A stretch of DNA of 64,000 bases from Eubacteriaceae bacterium CHKCI004. GTDB lineage: Bacteria; Bacillota; Clostridia; Lachnospirales; Lachnospiraceae. The stretch spans positions 1 through 64,000 of the forward strand of contig FCNR01000022.1 in assembly GCA_900016875.1 (NCBI GenBank), read 5' to 3'. Under the pieces are notes generated by a model. The model saw only the letters and a program-made list of their open reading frames with translations, searched no databases and was not told the DNA's origin. Position 1 is the stretch's first letter; each line of letters starts with the position of its first letter. Shown here piece after piece: positions 36,234 through 42,400 of the stretch. The position numbers and the translations under genes are program-made.

Positions 36234-36958
36234 TGAATCGATTTGCGATTACAGACTGGTGCCAGATGAGAATCCGGCAGATGCTGGAGAACTGTGGAGT
36301 GGAAACAGAGCCGTGTTTTCCGCTTCCGCGTTTTATCGACGCCACGGCGGGAACCGGAAAGGATACCCTTTTTCTATGTGATCTGCTCGGAGAGGGAGGC
36401 GGAGAGATTCTTGCCATGGATATTCAGGAAATGGCACTGGAGAAGACAAAGGCACGGATGATTAAAAATGGTTATGAAGAGCGCCTGGAGCAGCGACCGG
36501 CCGCCAGTGATGATAACAATGGAGGAAAGAATCCGGGCGAAGATGCCGCCGGTGACAGCGCGGGCGAAAATGTCTGGGCGCTTCTGCAGGATGAATCGGG
36601 CAGAAAACGGGTGCGGCTCGTCCTCTGCGGCCATGAGCATATGGATGAATATTTTCCGGAAGGCTCCACAGACCTGATTATGTTTAATCTCGGCTATCTG
36701 CCCGGCGGCGATCACAGTCTTGCCACAAAGCCTGACACAACCTTGCCGGCGCTGGAAAAAGCGTTGGCGCTCCTGAAAGAGGGCGGTCTTCTTTCGCTGA
36801 TGATCTACAGCGGCGGGGATTCTGGCTTCGAGGAAAAGGAGCGGGTGCTTGCCTGGCTGCGGGAACTTGACCCTAAGCGGTATATGGTTCTGGCGGAAGC
36901 ATTTTATAACCGGCCAAATAATCCGCCGCTGCCGGTATTCGTTAGGAAGCTCGGGTAG
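36230..36958 (+). CDS. Class I SAM methyltransferase, YtqB/MnmM type
   Basis: 242 residues. Rossmann methyltransferase of the 'rRNA methylase' PF06962 family; Bacillus YtqB (MnmM) methylates the aminomethyl group of tRNA wobble uridine 34. '[16 protein letters not shown]' is the SAM-binding motif I. '[12 protein letters not shown]' is the family hallmark, and '[14 protein letters not shown]' ends it. A ~22-residue Asp/Gly/Asn-rich segment (about 93-115) looks like an insertion, as Bacillus homologues are about 195 residues. Starts at 36230 or 36233 are equivalent. Coupled to uppP. Confidence 0.85.
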   Translation: MMNRFAITDWCQMRIRQMLENCGVETEPCFPLPRFIDATAGTGKDTLFLCDLLGEGGGEILAMDIQEMALEKTKARMIKNGYEERLEQRPAASDDNNGGKNPGEDAAGDSAGENVWALLQDESGRKRVRLVLCGHEHMDEYFPEGSTDLIMFNLGYLPGGDHSLATKPDTTLPALEKALALLKEGGLLSLMIYSGGDSGFEEKERVLAWLRELDPKRYMVLAEAFYNRPNNPPLPVFVRKLG

Positions 36959-37036
36959 CTGAGAAAATCCGGATTATAATACTAAATGAATCACAAGATA
37001 AAGGTTAAAAAGAGTACATTTACAAAAGTATGAAAG

Positions 37037-37056
37037 TTTGGAAGTAAACTTCCAAA
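37037..37056 (+). promoter_or_regulatory. Palindrome in the pyrK leader, operator-like
   Basis: TTTGGAAGTAAACTTCCAAA is a perfect 8-bp inverted repeat around TAAA. It resembles ATGGAAAGCAAACTTTCCAT at 39075-39094 in front of the XRE regulator gene, sharing the core G-(T/C)AAACTT and arm bases GGAA/TTCC. It may be a DNA operator or an RNA hairpin. Confidence 0.5.
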
Positions 37057-37068
37057 TCTACCATTATT

Positions 37069-37085
37069 GACGCAGCAAGTGCGTC
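37069..37085 (+). other. Second hairpin in the pyrK leader
   Basis: GACGCA (37069-37074) pairs with TGCGTC (37080-37085) around GCAAG, 13 bp after the preceding palindrome and 17 bp before the pyrK ribosome site. No U-tract follows. The only promoter hint upstream is a lone TATAAT at 36975-36980. Confidence 0.4.
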
Positions 37086-37115
37086 AGATAGAAGAAAAAA
37101 TGGAGGTACATGCAT

Positions 37116-37877
37116 ATGGTGAAAGAAAGGGCAGTTATTGTCAGCCAGAAATGCATCGGCACGGATATTTATGATATGGTGCTGTCGTTTCCGCGGGGAG
37201 CGAAAGAGGCGAAGCCGGGACAGTTCATTGCCATGTACTGTGAGGATGGTACGAAGCTTCTGCCTCGTCCTATCAGTATCTGTGGCATTGACGCGGAGAA
37301 AGGAACGCTTCGGGTCGTTTACCGGATTGCCGGAGAGGGAACCAGACTGTTTTCTGAGATGAAGGAAGGCGATTCTCTGGAGGTGCTGGGACCGCTGGGC
37401 AACGGCTTTACCATGAAAGAGGAGAAAGCGATCATCGTGGGCGGCGGTATCGGAATCCCGCCGATGCTTGAACTGGATAAGCAGCTCTCCTGTGAGAAAA
37501 CAGTGGTCCTCGGATACAGAGACGAGCTGTTCTTAAAGGATGAATTTGAATCTTATGCCGATGTGGTCGTTGCCACGGAGGATGGCAGCTGCGGCACAAA
37601 AGGAACCGTCATCGACGCCATCAAAGAGGCCGGCGTGGATGGAAAAGTGATTTACGCCTGCGGCCCGATGCCGATGTTAAAAGCACTGGCAGAATACGCC
37701 GAAGCCCATGACATGGAAGCGCAGATCTCTCTTGAAGAGAGAATGGCTTGCGGTATCGGCGCCTGCCTTGGCTGTATCTGCAAAACAAAGAAAAAAGATC
37801 ATCATACCAACGTGAACAACCAGCGCATCTGCAAGGATGGTCCGGTATTTGACGCAAAGGAGGTCGTATTTTCATGA
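37116..37877 (+). CDS. pyrK: Dihydroorotate dehydrogenase B, electron transfer subunit
   Basis: 253 residues. Passes electrons from PyrD to NAD through FAD and a 2Fe-2S cluster. The FAD domain contains 'LPRPISI', and 'IIVGGGIGIPPML' begins the NAD-binding part. Cluster cysteines are in 'ACGIGACLGCICK' and 'RICKDGP' (C-x4-C-x2-C, then a fourth Cys ~19 residues on). The ATG at 37116 is 9 bp after GGAGG; the ATG at 37110 is too close. It overlaps pyrD by 4 bp. Confidence 0.95.
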   Translation: MVKERAVIVSQKCIGTDIYDMVLSFPRGAKEAKPGQFIAMYCEDGTKLLPRPISICGIDAEKGTLRVVYRIAGEGTRLFSEMKEGDSLEVLGPLGNGFTMKEEKAIIVGGGIGIPPMLELDKQLSCEKTVVLGYRDELFLKDEFESYADVVVATEDGSCGTKGTVIDAIKEAGVDGKVIYACGPMPMLKALAEYAEAHDMEAQISLEERMACGIGACLGCICKTKKKDHHTNVNNQRICKDGPVFDAKEVVFS

Positions 37878-38773
37878 ATTTAGAAGTGAAGCTGGCAGGA
37901 GTGACATTTAAAAATCCTGTGACAACTGCTTCCGGAACCTTTGGCTCCGGCGCAGAATATGAAGAATTTGTTGACCTCTCCGCTCTCGGCGCCGTGACCA
38001 CCAAAGGTGTTGCCAATGTGCCGTGGGAGGGAAATCCGACCCCTCGAATCGCCGAGACTTACGGCGGCATGTTAAATGCTGTCGGTCTGCAGAATCCGGG
38101 CATCGAGCTGTTCTGTGAAAGAGATATTCCGCATTTGAAAGAAAAAAATGCATCCATCATCGTTAATGTCTGCGGCCGCACCGTGGAAGACTATGTGGAA
38201 GTGGTGGAACGTCTTTCCGACGAGCCGGTAGACCTGCTGGAAATCAACGTATCCTGTCCAAACGTAAAGGCCGGCGGCATCGCCTTCGGACAGAATCCGG
38301 ACGCCCTCTATGAGATTACAAAGGCCATCAAGGCGAAAGCAAAACAGCCGATTGTCATGAAGTTAAGTCCAAATGTCACAGATATCACCGAGATGGCAAA
38401 GGCAGCGGAGGCCGGCGGCAGCGACGCCCTCTCCCTCATTAACACTATCACCGGCATGAAGATCGACATTCACCGGAGGAAATTTATCCTGGCCAACCAG
38501 ACCGGCGGCATGTCCGGCCCGGCCATCAAACCGGTGGCGGTCCGAATGATCTACCAGGTGCACAAAGCCTGCAGCCTGCCAATCATCGGCATGGGCGGTG
38601 TTATGACCGGCGAAGACGCCATAGAGCTCATGATGGCAGGAGCCACCATGGTGGCGGTCGGTACCGCCAACTTCCACAATCCACGGGCGACCGTGGAAGT
38701 TCTGGACGGCATCAAGGCATACATGGAGCGGTATCATATCGAGGATATCAATGAGATTATCGGGTGTATGTAG
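37874..38773 (+). CDS. pyrD: Dihydroorotate dehydrogenase B, catalytic subunit
   Basis: 299 residues. FMN TIM barrel oxidising dihydroorotate to orotate, class 1B because it is paired with PyrK. 'TTASGTFGSGAEY', 'LEINVSCPNVKAGG' (catalytic Cys near 128), 'PIVMKLSPNVTDI' and 'GMGGVMTGEDAIELMMAGA' are intact. A terminator follows at 38854. carAB and pyrB are not in this window. Confidence 0.96.
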   Translation: MNLEVKLAGVTFKNPVTTASGTFGSGAEYEEFVDLSALGAVTTKGVANVPWEGNPTPRIAETYGGMLNAVGLQNPGIELFCERDIPHLKEKNASIIVNVCGRTVEDYVEVVERLSDEPVDLLEINVSCPNVKAGGIAFGQNPDALYEITKAIKAKAKQPIVMKLSPNVTDITEMAKAAEAGGSDALSLINTITGMKIDIHRRKFILANQTGGMSGPAIKPVAVRMIYQVHKACSLPIIGMGGVMTGEDAIELMMAGATMVAVGTANFHNPRATVEVLDGIKAYMERYHIEDINEIIGCM

Positions 38774-38853
38774 GCGGCCAAACCGGGAATGGCCGGGAAA
38801 ATGTAATGGCTGTTCAAATCGCTGATGGCTGATAATTAAATATTTTGGAAAAA

Positions 38854-38940
38854 GACATGGCAGATGAAACTGTTCTTCCTGCGTCAGATGGCAGATCTGA
38901 TTGTGCGGGAGAGGAGGGGCAGACGGCCATGTCTTTTTTT
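38854..38940 (+). terminator. Terminator of pyrK-pyrD
   Basis: GACATGGC (38854-38861) pairs with GCCATGTC (38926-38933), preceded by A-rich and followed by TTTTTTT. The 64-nt interior can fold a TCAGAT/ATCTGA hairpin. The rest of the 405-bp gap to 39178 holds a short GCGC hairpin followed by TTTTTA (39010-39027) and the regulator promoter region; I see no gene in it. Confidence 0.75.
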
Positions 38941-39028
38941 GTGAGGTGATGCATATTGGAGAAAGGAGAAACATTTTTTTGGAAACGTCAGGATGACAAA
39001 AAACAACGCGCCTTTTATGCGCTTTTTA

Positions 39029-39094
39029 TGGAAAGTAAACTTGACATTTGTCCGTAATCCTGTATAATGAAAATATGGAAAGCAAACTTTCCAT
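39029..39094 (+). promoter_or_regulatory. Promoter flanked by two operator-like repeats, XRE regulator gene
   Basis: TTGACA (39041-39046) and TATAAT (39063-39068) are 16 bp apart. TGGAAAGTAAACTT (39029-39042) overlaps the -35 box. The palindrome ATGGAAAGCAAACTTTCCAT (39075-39094) covers the expected start region. This layout is typical of an autoregulated repressor gene, and the regulator gene follows at 39179. Confidence 0.65.
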
Positions 39095-39178
39095 TGAAAG
39101 CTACTGCAAGAGAAAATAGAACAAAACATCATAGAAACTGTATTGGGCGTAATAAAACAGCTATGAAAGGGGGACATA

Positions 39179-39388
39179 GTGAAAAATAATCTGGAAAAGC
39201 TGCGAAAAGAACGAGGCATCAAACAGGAAGAACTGGCGGCGGCTCTGGAAGTCTCCCGCCAGACCATCGGCTCTCTGGAAAACGGTCGCTACAATCCTTC
39301 TATTATTCTGGCATTTAAAATTGCGAGATACTTTCAAATGAGCATTGAAGATATTTTTATTTATGAGGAGGAAGACGATGAAAAATAA
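39179..39388 (+). CDS. Small XRE-family HTH transcriptional regulator
   Basis: 69 residues, GTG start after AAAGGGGG. The whole protein is one lambda-repressor-type helix-turn-helix: 'LEKLRKERGIKQEELAAALE' followed by the recognition helix 'VSRQTIGSLENGRYNPS'. It closes with 'SIEDIFIYEEEDDEK'. Such minimal regulators usually bind as dimers. It overlaps the next gene, a membrane protein, by 11 bp, so the two are translationally coupled. Autoregulation through the repeats at 39029-39094 is inferred. Confidence 0.92.
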   Translation: MKNNLEKLRKERGIKQEELAAALEVSRQTIGSLENGRYNPSIILAFKIARYFQMSIEDIFIYEEEDDEK

Positions 39389-39773
39389 GAAAATCATATG
39401 GTATGGTGGTTACATTGCTGCGGCGCTTGTTATTCTGATTATTGTAGTGACGGATCTGCCGGAAGTGGCAGATGCGGGACTGGCAATTCTGTTTGCAGTT
39501 CTCTTTTCAGCTTCTCACGTCAGTCTCTGGCATGATAAAATGATGGAGAAAGATAAAGATTACCGCATTGAGGTGATGGACGAGAGAAACATTGCAATCA
39601 AAGAAAAAGCAGGAAATATTACAAATATGATAAACATGACATTGCTGGGCATAATCACAGTGGCATTTATCTTCATGGATTACATTATCCCGGCAATCTT
39701 TACCGGGGTAATGGCGGCCGTCCAGCCGGTGATACTGATTCTGGTAAGTAATTCCATCGAGAAAAATATGTGA
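39378..39773 (+). CDS. Membrane protein paired with the XRE regulator
   Basis: 131 residues. Four hydrophobic segments in two pairs (about 6-24, 28-46, 83-103 and 106-125) surround a charged middle part, 'DYRIEVMDERNIAIKEKAG'. The DER-x3-I-x-EKAG pattern resembles DUF2178-type proteins, often next to small XRE genes; this match is from memory and tentative. The ATG at 39378 follows GAGGAGG; an upstream in-frame ATG at 39345 lies well inside the regulator gene. Function unknown. A regulator-plus-membrane pair suggests a stress or envelope sensor. Confidence 0.8.
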   Translation: MKNKKIIWYGGYIAAALVILIIVVTDLPEVADAGLAILFAVLFSASHVSLWHDKMMEKDKDYRIEVMDERNIAIKEKAGNITNMINMTLLGIITVAFIFMDYIIPAIFTGVMAAVQPVILILVSNSIEKNM

Positions 39774-39871
39774 AGAAATTCAGAGAGGCAGGTGGGGAAA
39801 TTGCCTAAAGCGTTGCTGAACTTTATGGAAAATAATTTATAAAAAATGATTATATAACAAAAATATAAGTA

Positions 39872-39955
39872 CAAGAGCTATATTATGAATCTGCTCCGAA
39901 AGTTTGATTGAAATTCAAGAAATTGGAGAAAGATTCATAAAACAGCTCTTTTTTT
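39872..39955 (+). terminator. Terminator of the XRE/membrane pair
   Basis: AAGAGCT (39872-39878) pairs with AGCTCTT (39944-39950), and an inner stem TATGAATC pairs with GATTCATA (39932-39939) across a 4x4 internal loop. TTTTT follows to 39955. It also faces the 3' end of the minus-strand pseudogene. Confidence 0.75.
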
Positions 39956-39974
39956 GGTTTTCACAATTGAAAGT

Positions 39975-40393
39975 TTACTCCTCTATTCTCTCAATCACAC
40001 ACTGATGTGTCTTACTCTTCTTATCATAATTAATTCCAATTAAAAGAATGTCACCGGTATACTGTTTAAGGACAGGAAGATATTTCCACCGCGTTTGTCA
40101 GTTCCGTGCGAATTTCTTCGTTAGGAATAAAGGCAGTCTGGGTATTTTGATTGTAAGCCAGATAGCCGAGGTGAATGAGCAGCGTCAACACATCATCTTT
40201 TCGCTTAAAAGTTACCATATTATTCAAAGTTATTCAGGGCAGACTGGGTTCTTACCTTTTTGATGGGAAGGATGCCTGTCAGGTAGGCAAGGCAGATAAA
40301 TTTTGTGCCGGTCGCGGTGTGGATACCCGACAGAGCATCAGCCAGTGATGATATGTCAGGAAAAAGAATATCCGGATTAACGAATCTTCCCAC
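39975..40393 (-). pseudogene. Decayed AAA-ATPase-like / PD-(D/E)XK protein gene
   Basis: Three minus-strand fragments in different frames read as one protein family, the AAA-ATPase-like (PF09820) type with a C-terminal nuclease-like domain. The first, from a GTG at 40393 behind AAGGAGG, reads 'GRFVNPD' and later 'YLTGILPIKK' with 'TQSALNNFE', then stops at 40220. The second (from 40218) reads 'KRKDDVLTLLIHLGYLAY' and 'FIPNEEIRTELTNAVE'. The third reads 'RWKYLPVLKQYTGDILLIGI' and 'NYDKKSKTHQCVIERIEE', then stop at 39975. The ATP-binding P-loop region and much of the middle are missing, so several deletions and frameshifts have occurred. Intact relatives are around 500-560 residues and usually multicopy. 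Confidence 0.82.
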
Positions 40394-40438
40394 GGCTGTG
40401 CCTCCTTCCATATATAATATGTGTCTGGATTTGGCTAT

Positions 40439-40467
40439 ATTATAACGTATTTTCTTTTGTTTGTATA
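40439..40467 (-). promoter_or_regulatory. Surviving promoter of the pseudogene
   Basis: On the minus strand TATACA (40467-40462), 17 bp, TATAAT (40444-40439). It points into the pseudogene and lies divergent to the pyrE promoter 16 bp away. Confidence 0.45.
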
Positions 40468-40482
40468 AAAAAATTTCCTCAA

Positions 40483-40511
40483 TTGAAAATATCCAGAGGG
40501 TATGTTATGAT
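40483..40511 (+). promoter_or_regulatory. Promoter of pyrE
   Basis: TTGAAA (40483-40488), 17 bp, TATGAT (40506-40511). It gives a leader of about 70 nt before pyrE. Confidence 0.65.
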
Positions 40512-40586
40512 GGAAAAGAAATGCAAAAAGAAAATAAGGGCGCAGCGGGGCTTAGCCCGCGTCCATCAATACGGAGGTTGAAATAT

Positions 40587-41261
40587 ATGGAACAGTATAA
40601 GAAAGAGTTTATTGAGTTTATGATTGACTGCAACGTTTTGAAGTTTGGCGATTTCGTGACCAAGAGTGGCAGAAAGACGCCGTTTTTTGTGAATACAGGA
40701 TTTTACCGGACAGGTTCCCAGTTGAAGAGGCTGGGAGAATATTATGCACAGGCAATCAAGGATCAGTTCGGTCTGGATTTTGACGTGCTGTTTGGACCGG
40801 CATACAAAGGTATTCCGCTGTCCGTTGCAGCGACCATAGCTATTTCTGAAAAGTATGGCGAAGATATCCGGTATTGCAGCAACCGCAAGGAGATTAAAGA
40901 TCACGGCGACAAAGGAATCCTGCTGGGAAGCCCGATTCAGGATGGCGATAAAGTTGTGATCATTGAGGACGTGACTACAGCAGGTACCTCTATTCAGGAG
41001 ACGCTGCCGATTGTAAAGGCTCAGGGAGATGTGGATGTGATCGGACTGGTTGTTTCTGTGGACCGTATGGAAAGAGGTCAGGGCGAGAAGAGCGCCCTGC
41101 AGGAGATCCGTGATACTTATGGATTTAAGACCACGGCCATCGTGACCATGGCAGAAGTTGTGGAACATTTGTATAATAAACCTTACAAAGGTCAAATAAT
41201 TATTAATGACGAGATAAAGGCAGCAATTGACGCTTATTATGAGCAGTATGGTGTGAAATAA
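40587..41261 (+). CDS. pyrE: Orotate phosphoribosyltransferase
   Basis: 224 residues. Joins orotate and PRPP to give OMP. 'FGPAYKGIPLSVA' and the PRPP-binding signature 'VVIIEDVTTAGTSIQE' are conserved. 'FVNTGFYRTGSQLKRLG' starts the core. The ATG at 40587 follows CGGAGG; an in-frame ATG 126 bp upstream falls before the likely transcription start. pyrE is separated from pyrKD by the XRE pair and pseudogene, and from pyrC-pyrF by four genes. Confidence 0.95.
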   Translation: MEQYKKEFIEFMIDCNVLKFGDFVTKSGRKTPFFVNTGFYRTGSQLKRLGEYYAQAIKDQFGLDFDVLFGPAYKGIPLSVAATIAISEKYGEDIRYCSNRKEIKDHGDKGILLGSPIQDGDKVVIIEDVTTAGTSIQETLPIVKAQGDVDVIGLVVSVDRMERGQGEKSALQEIRDTYGFKTTAIVTMAEVVEHLYNKPYKGQIIINDEIKAAIDAYYEQYGVK

Positions 41262-41278
41262 GGAGGCTTGATGCTTTT

Positions 41279-41431
41279 ATGAATGAAAAGGTTTTTAAGA
41301 CTTTGAATCAAATCGGCGCTTCAGGAATTGTTGTGGGCATTCTCTGCATGGCTGTGGGAATCAGTCTGGGAGTGCTGACGATCATCAATGGGGCGCGGGC
41401 GCTGTCTGCCAGAAAAAATATTATGATTTAA
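41279..41431 (+). CDS. Small membrane protein, 50 residues
   Basis: MNEKVFKTLNQIGASG is followed by one hydrophobic segment (about 17-37), then 'INGARALSARKNIMI'. The charge pattern suggests N-out or N-in single-pass topology, undetermined. AGGAGG lies 12 bp upstream, overlapping the pyrE stop. A 3-codon ORF (ATG CTT TTA TGA) at 41271 sits between and may couple translation. It is too short for most ORF callers. Homologues with a similar small hydrophobic protein after pyrE would confirm it. Function unknown. Confidence 0.6.
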   Translation: MNEKVFKTLNQIGASGIVVGILCMAVGISLGVLTIINGARALSARKNIMI

Positions 41432-41481
41432 TCTTCGGGGAGACCGCCCCGGCATGGATTGGCCGTATGACAGACAGAAAC

Positions 41482-41510
41482 AGGAGCCGGTTTTTTAGAA
41501 ACCGGTTCCT
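41482..41510 (+). terminator. Strong hairpin after pyrE and the small ORF
   Basis: AGGAGCCGGTTT (41482-41493) pairs with AAACCGGTTCCT (41499-41510) over 12 steps with one G-U and a TTTAG loop. No U-tract follows, so termination is uncertain; it may act as a 3' end stabiliser. Confidence 0.5.
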
Positions 41511-41534
41511 GCGTGTATTATGTGATGGAAGGAA

Positions 41535-42038
41535 ATGGGGATATTGAATAAAATAACCAGAAAGAAGATTGGTGCAGTTAGTTTTTTCCTTTTAATCATA
41601 TACGGCTGTGTGGTGTTATATTTTGTGTTATTCAGTGACCGGCTGGGCCGGGTAGAAGGATACAGTACGTATCGGTATAATCTGATACCATTTGCGGAGA
41701 TACGACGTTTTATTTTGTACCGGAATTATGTCAGCACGGAAGCATTTCTGCTGAATCTGATGGGAAATCTTCTGGTTTTTTTTCCGGTGGGAATGCTGAT
41801 ACCTTTGTGGAGAACGAAAAAAACCGGTTTTATCCGGATTTTGATATATACATTTTTGTTTACGCTCTGTATAGAGAGCCTGCAGCTTGTGACGAGGGTC
41901 GGTGTGTTCGATGTGGATGATCTGCTGATGAACACCCTGGGCGGACTGGCAGGCTGGGTCTGCTATTGTCTGGCGCTTAAAGTGTTTCGGATCGTGCGGA
42001 AACGTTGCCGGAAAAACAGCAGAAGGGAAAAGGAGTAG
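41535..42038 (+). CDS. VanZ family membrane protein
   Basis: 167 residues with four membrane helices. 'YRYNLIPFAEIRRFI', 'NLMGNLLVFFPVGMLIPL' and 'CIESLQLVTRVGVFDVDDLL' with 'NTLGGLAGW' are the VanZ-like pattern. VanZ gives low teicoplanin resistance in enterococci, but chromosomal VanZ-like proteins are common and mostly of unknown role. No vanHAX-like genes are here, so glycopeptide resistance should not be inferred. GGAAGGA precedes the start. Confidence 0.88.
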   Translation: MGILNKITRKKIGAVSFFLLIIYGCVVLYFVLFSDRLGRVEGYSTYRYNLIPFAEIRRFILYRNYVSTEAFLLNLMGNLLVFFPVGMLIPLWRTKKTGFIRILIYTFLFTLCIESLQLVTRVGVFDVDDLLMNTLGGLAGWVCYCLALKVFRIVRKRCRKNSRREKE

Positions 42039-42041
42039 AAA

Positions 42042-42350
42042 ATGATTTCGAGAAATGCTTTATCTTTTACAGAAAAAAAGGTTTCCAAAAACGCAGTCAT
42101 AACATTGATTATGGGAATAGTGGAACTTGTCGGATTTATAATATTAATGCTGGTTTCCATAGTAAGCCATGGAAATATAGGCATTGCAGGAGGGCTTATT
42201 GGATGCCTTCTGGTGATTCTTGCTTTTTTTGGCGTCATCTGGGGCGTACTCAGCTATGACGATGTAAAGACGAATCAGAGATTTAAGATATCAGGTATCT
42301 GTCTGAATGTCGCAGTTATTTTTCTGGGTATTACATTGATTATGCTGTAA
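42042..42350 (+). CDS. Small three-helix membrane protein of unknown function
   Basis: 102 residues. Three hydrophobic segments (about 18-42, 46-68 and 82-101) follow a short polar N-terminus, 'MISRNALSFTEKKVSKNA'. A charged turn 'SYDDVKTNQRFK' precedes the last helix. I cannot name the family with confidence; it is similar in layout to small DUF-type proteins in Lachnospiraceae. It starts 3 bp after the VanZ-like gene stop, so the two are probably co-translated. GGAG (42032-42035) is just upstream. Confidence 0.75.
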   Translation: MISRNALSFTEKKVSKNAVITLIMGIVELVGFIILMLVSIVSHGNIGIAGGLIGCLLVILAFFGVIWGVLSYDDVKTNQRFKISGICLNVAVIFLGITLIML

Positions 42351-42400
42351 TACAATGATATGGATGTGAACAGTTATTGACAGGGAGGACGGAGTGTTAT

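Noticed and set aside
39966-39981. Fourth copy of the GTAAACTTTC operator core (reverse orientation)
   Set aside because: It coincides with the stop codon region of the pseudogene (GAG GAG TAA ACTTTC) and lacks the second arm, so it is probably chance.
40048-40263. Plus-strand 71-codon ORF in the 39774-40586 gap
   Set aside because: It is the antisense of the AAA-ATPase-like pseudogene fragments, which explain the sequence far better.
41535-42038. VanZ-like gene as a glycopeptide resistance determinant
   Set aside because: No vanH, vanA, vanX or VanRS-like genes are nearby; chromosomal VanZ-like proteins are common without resistance.
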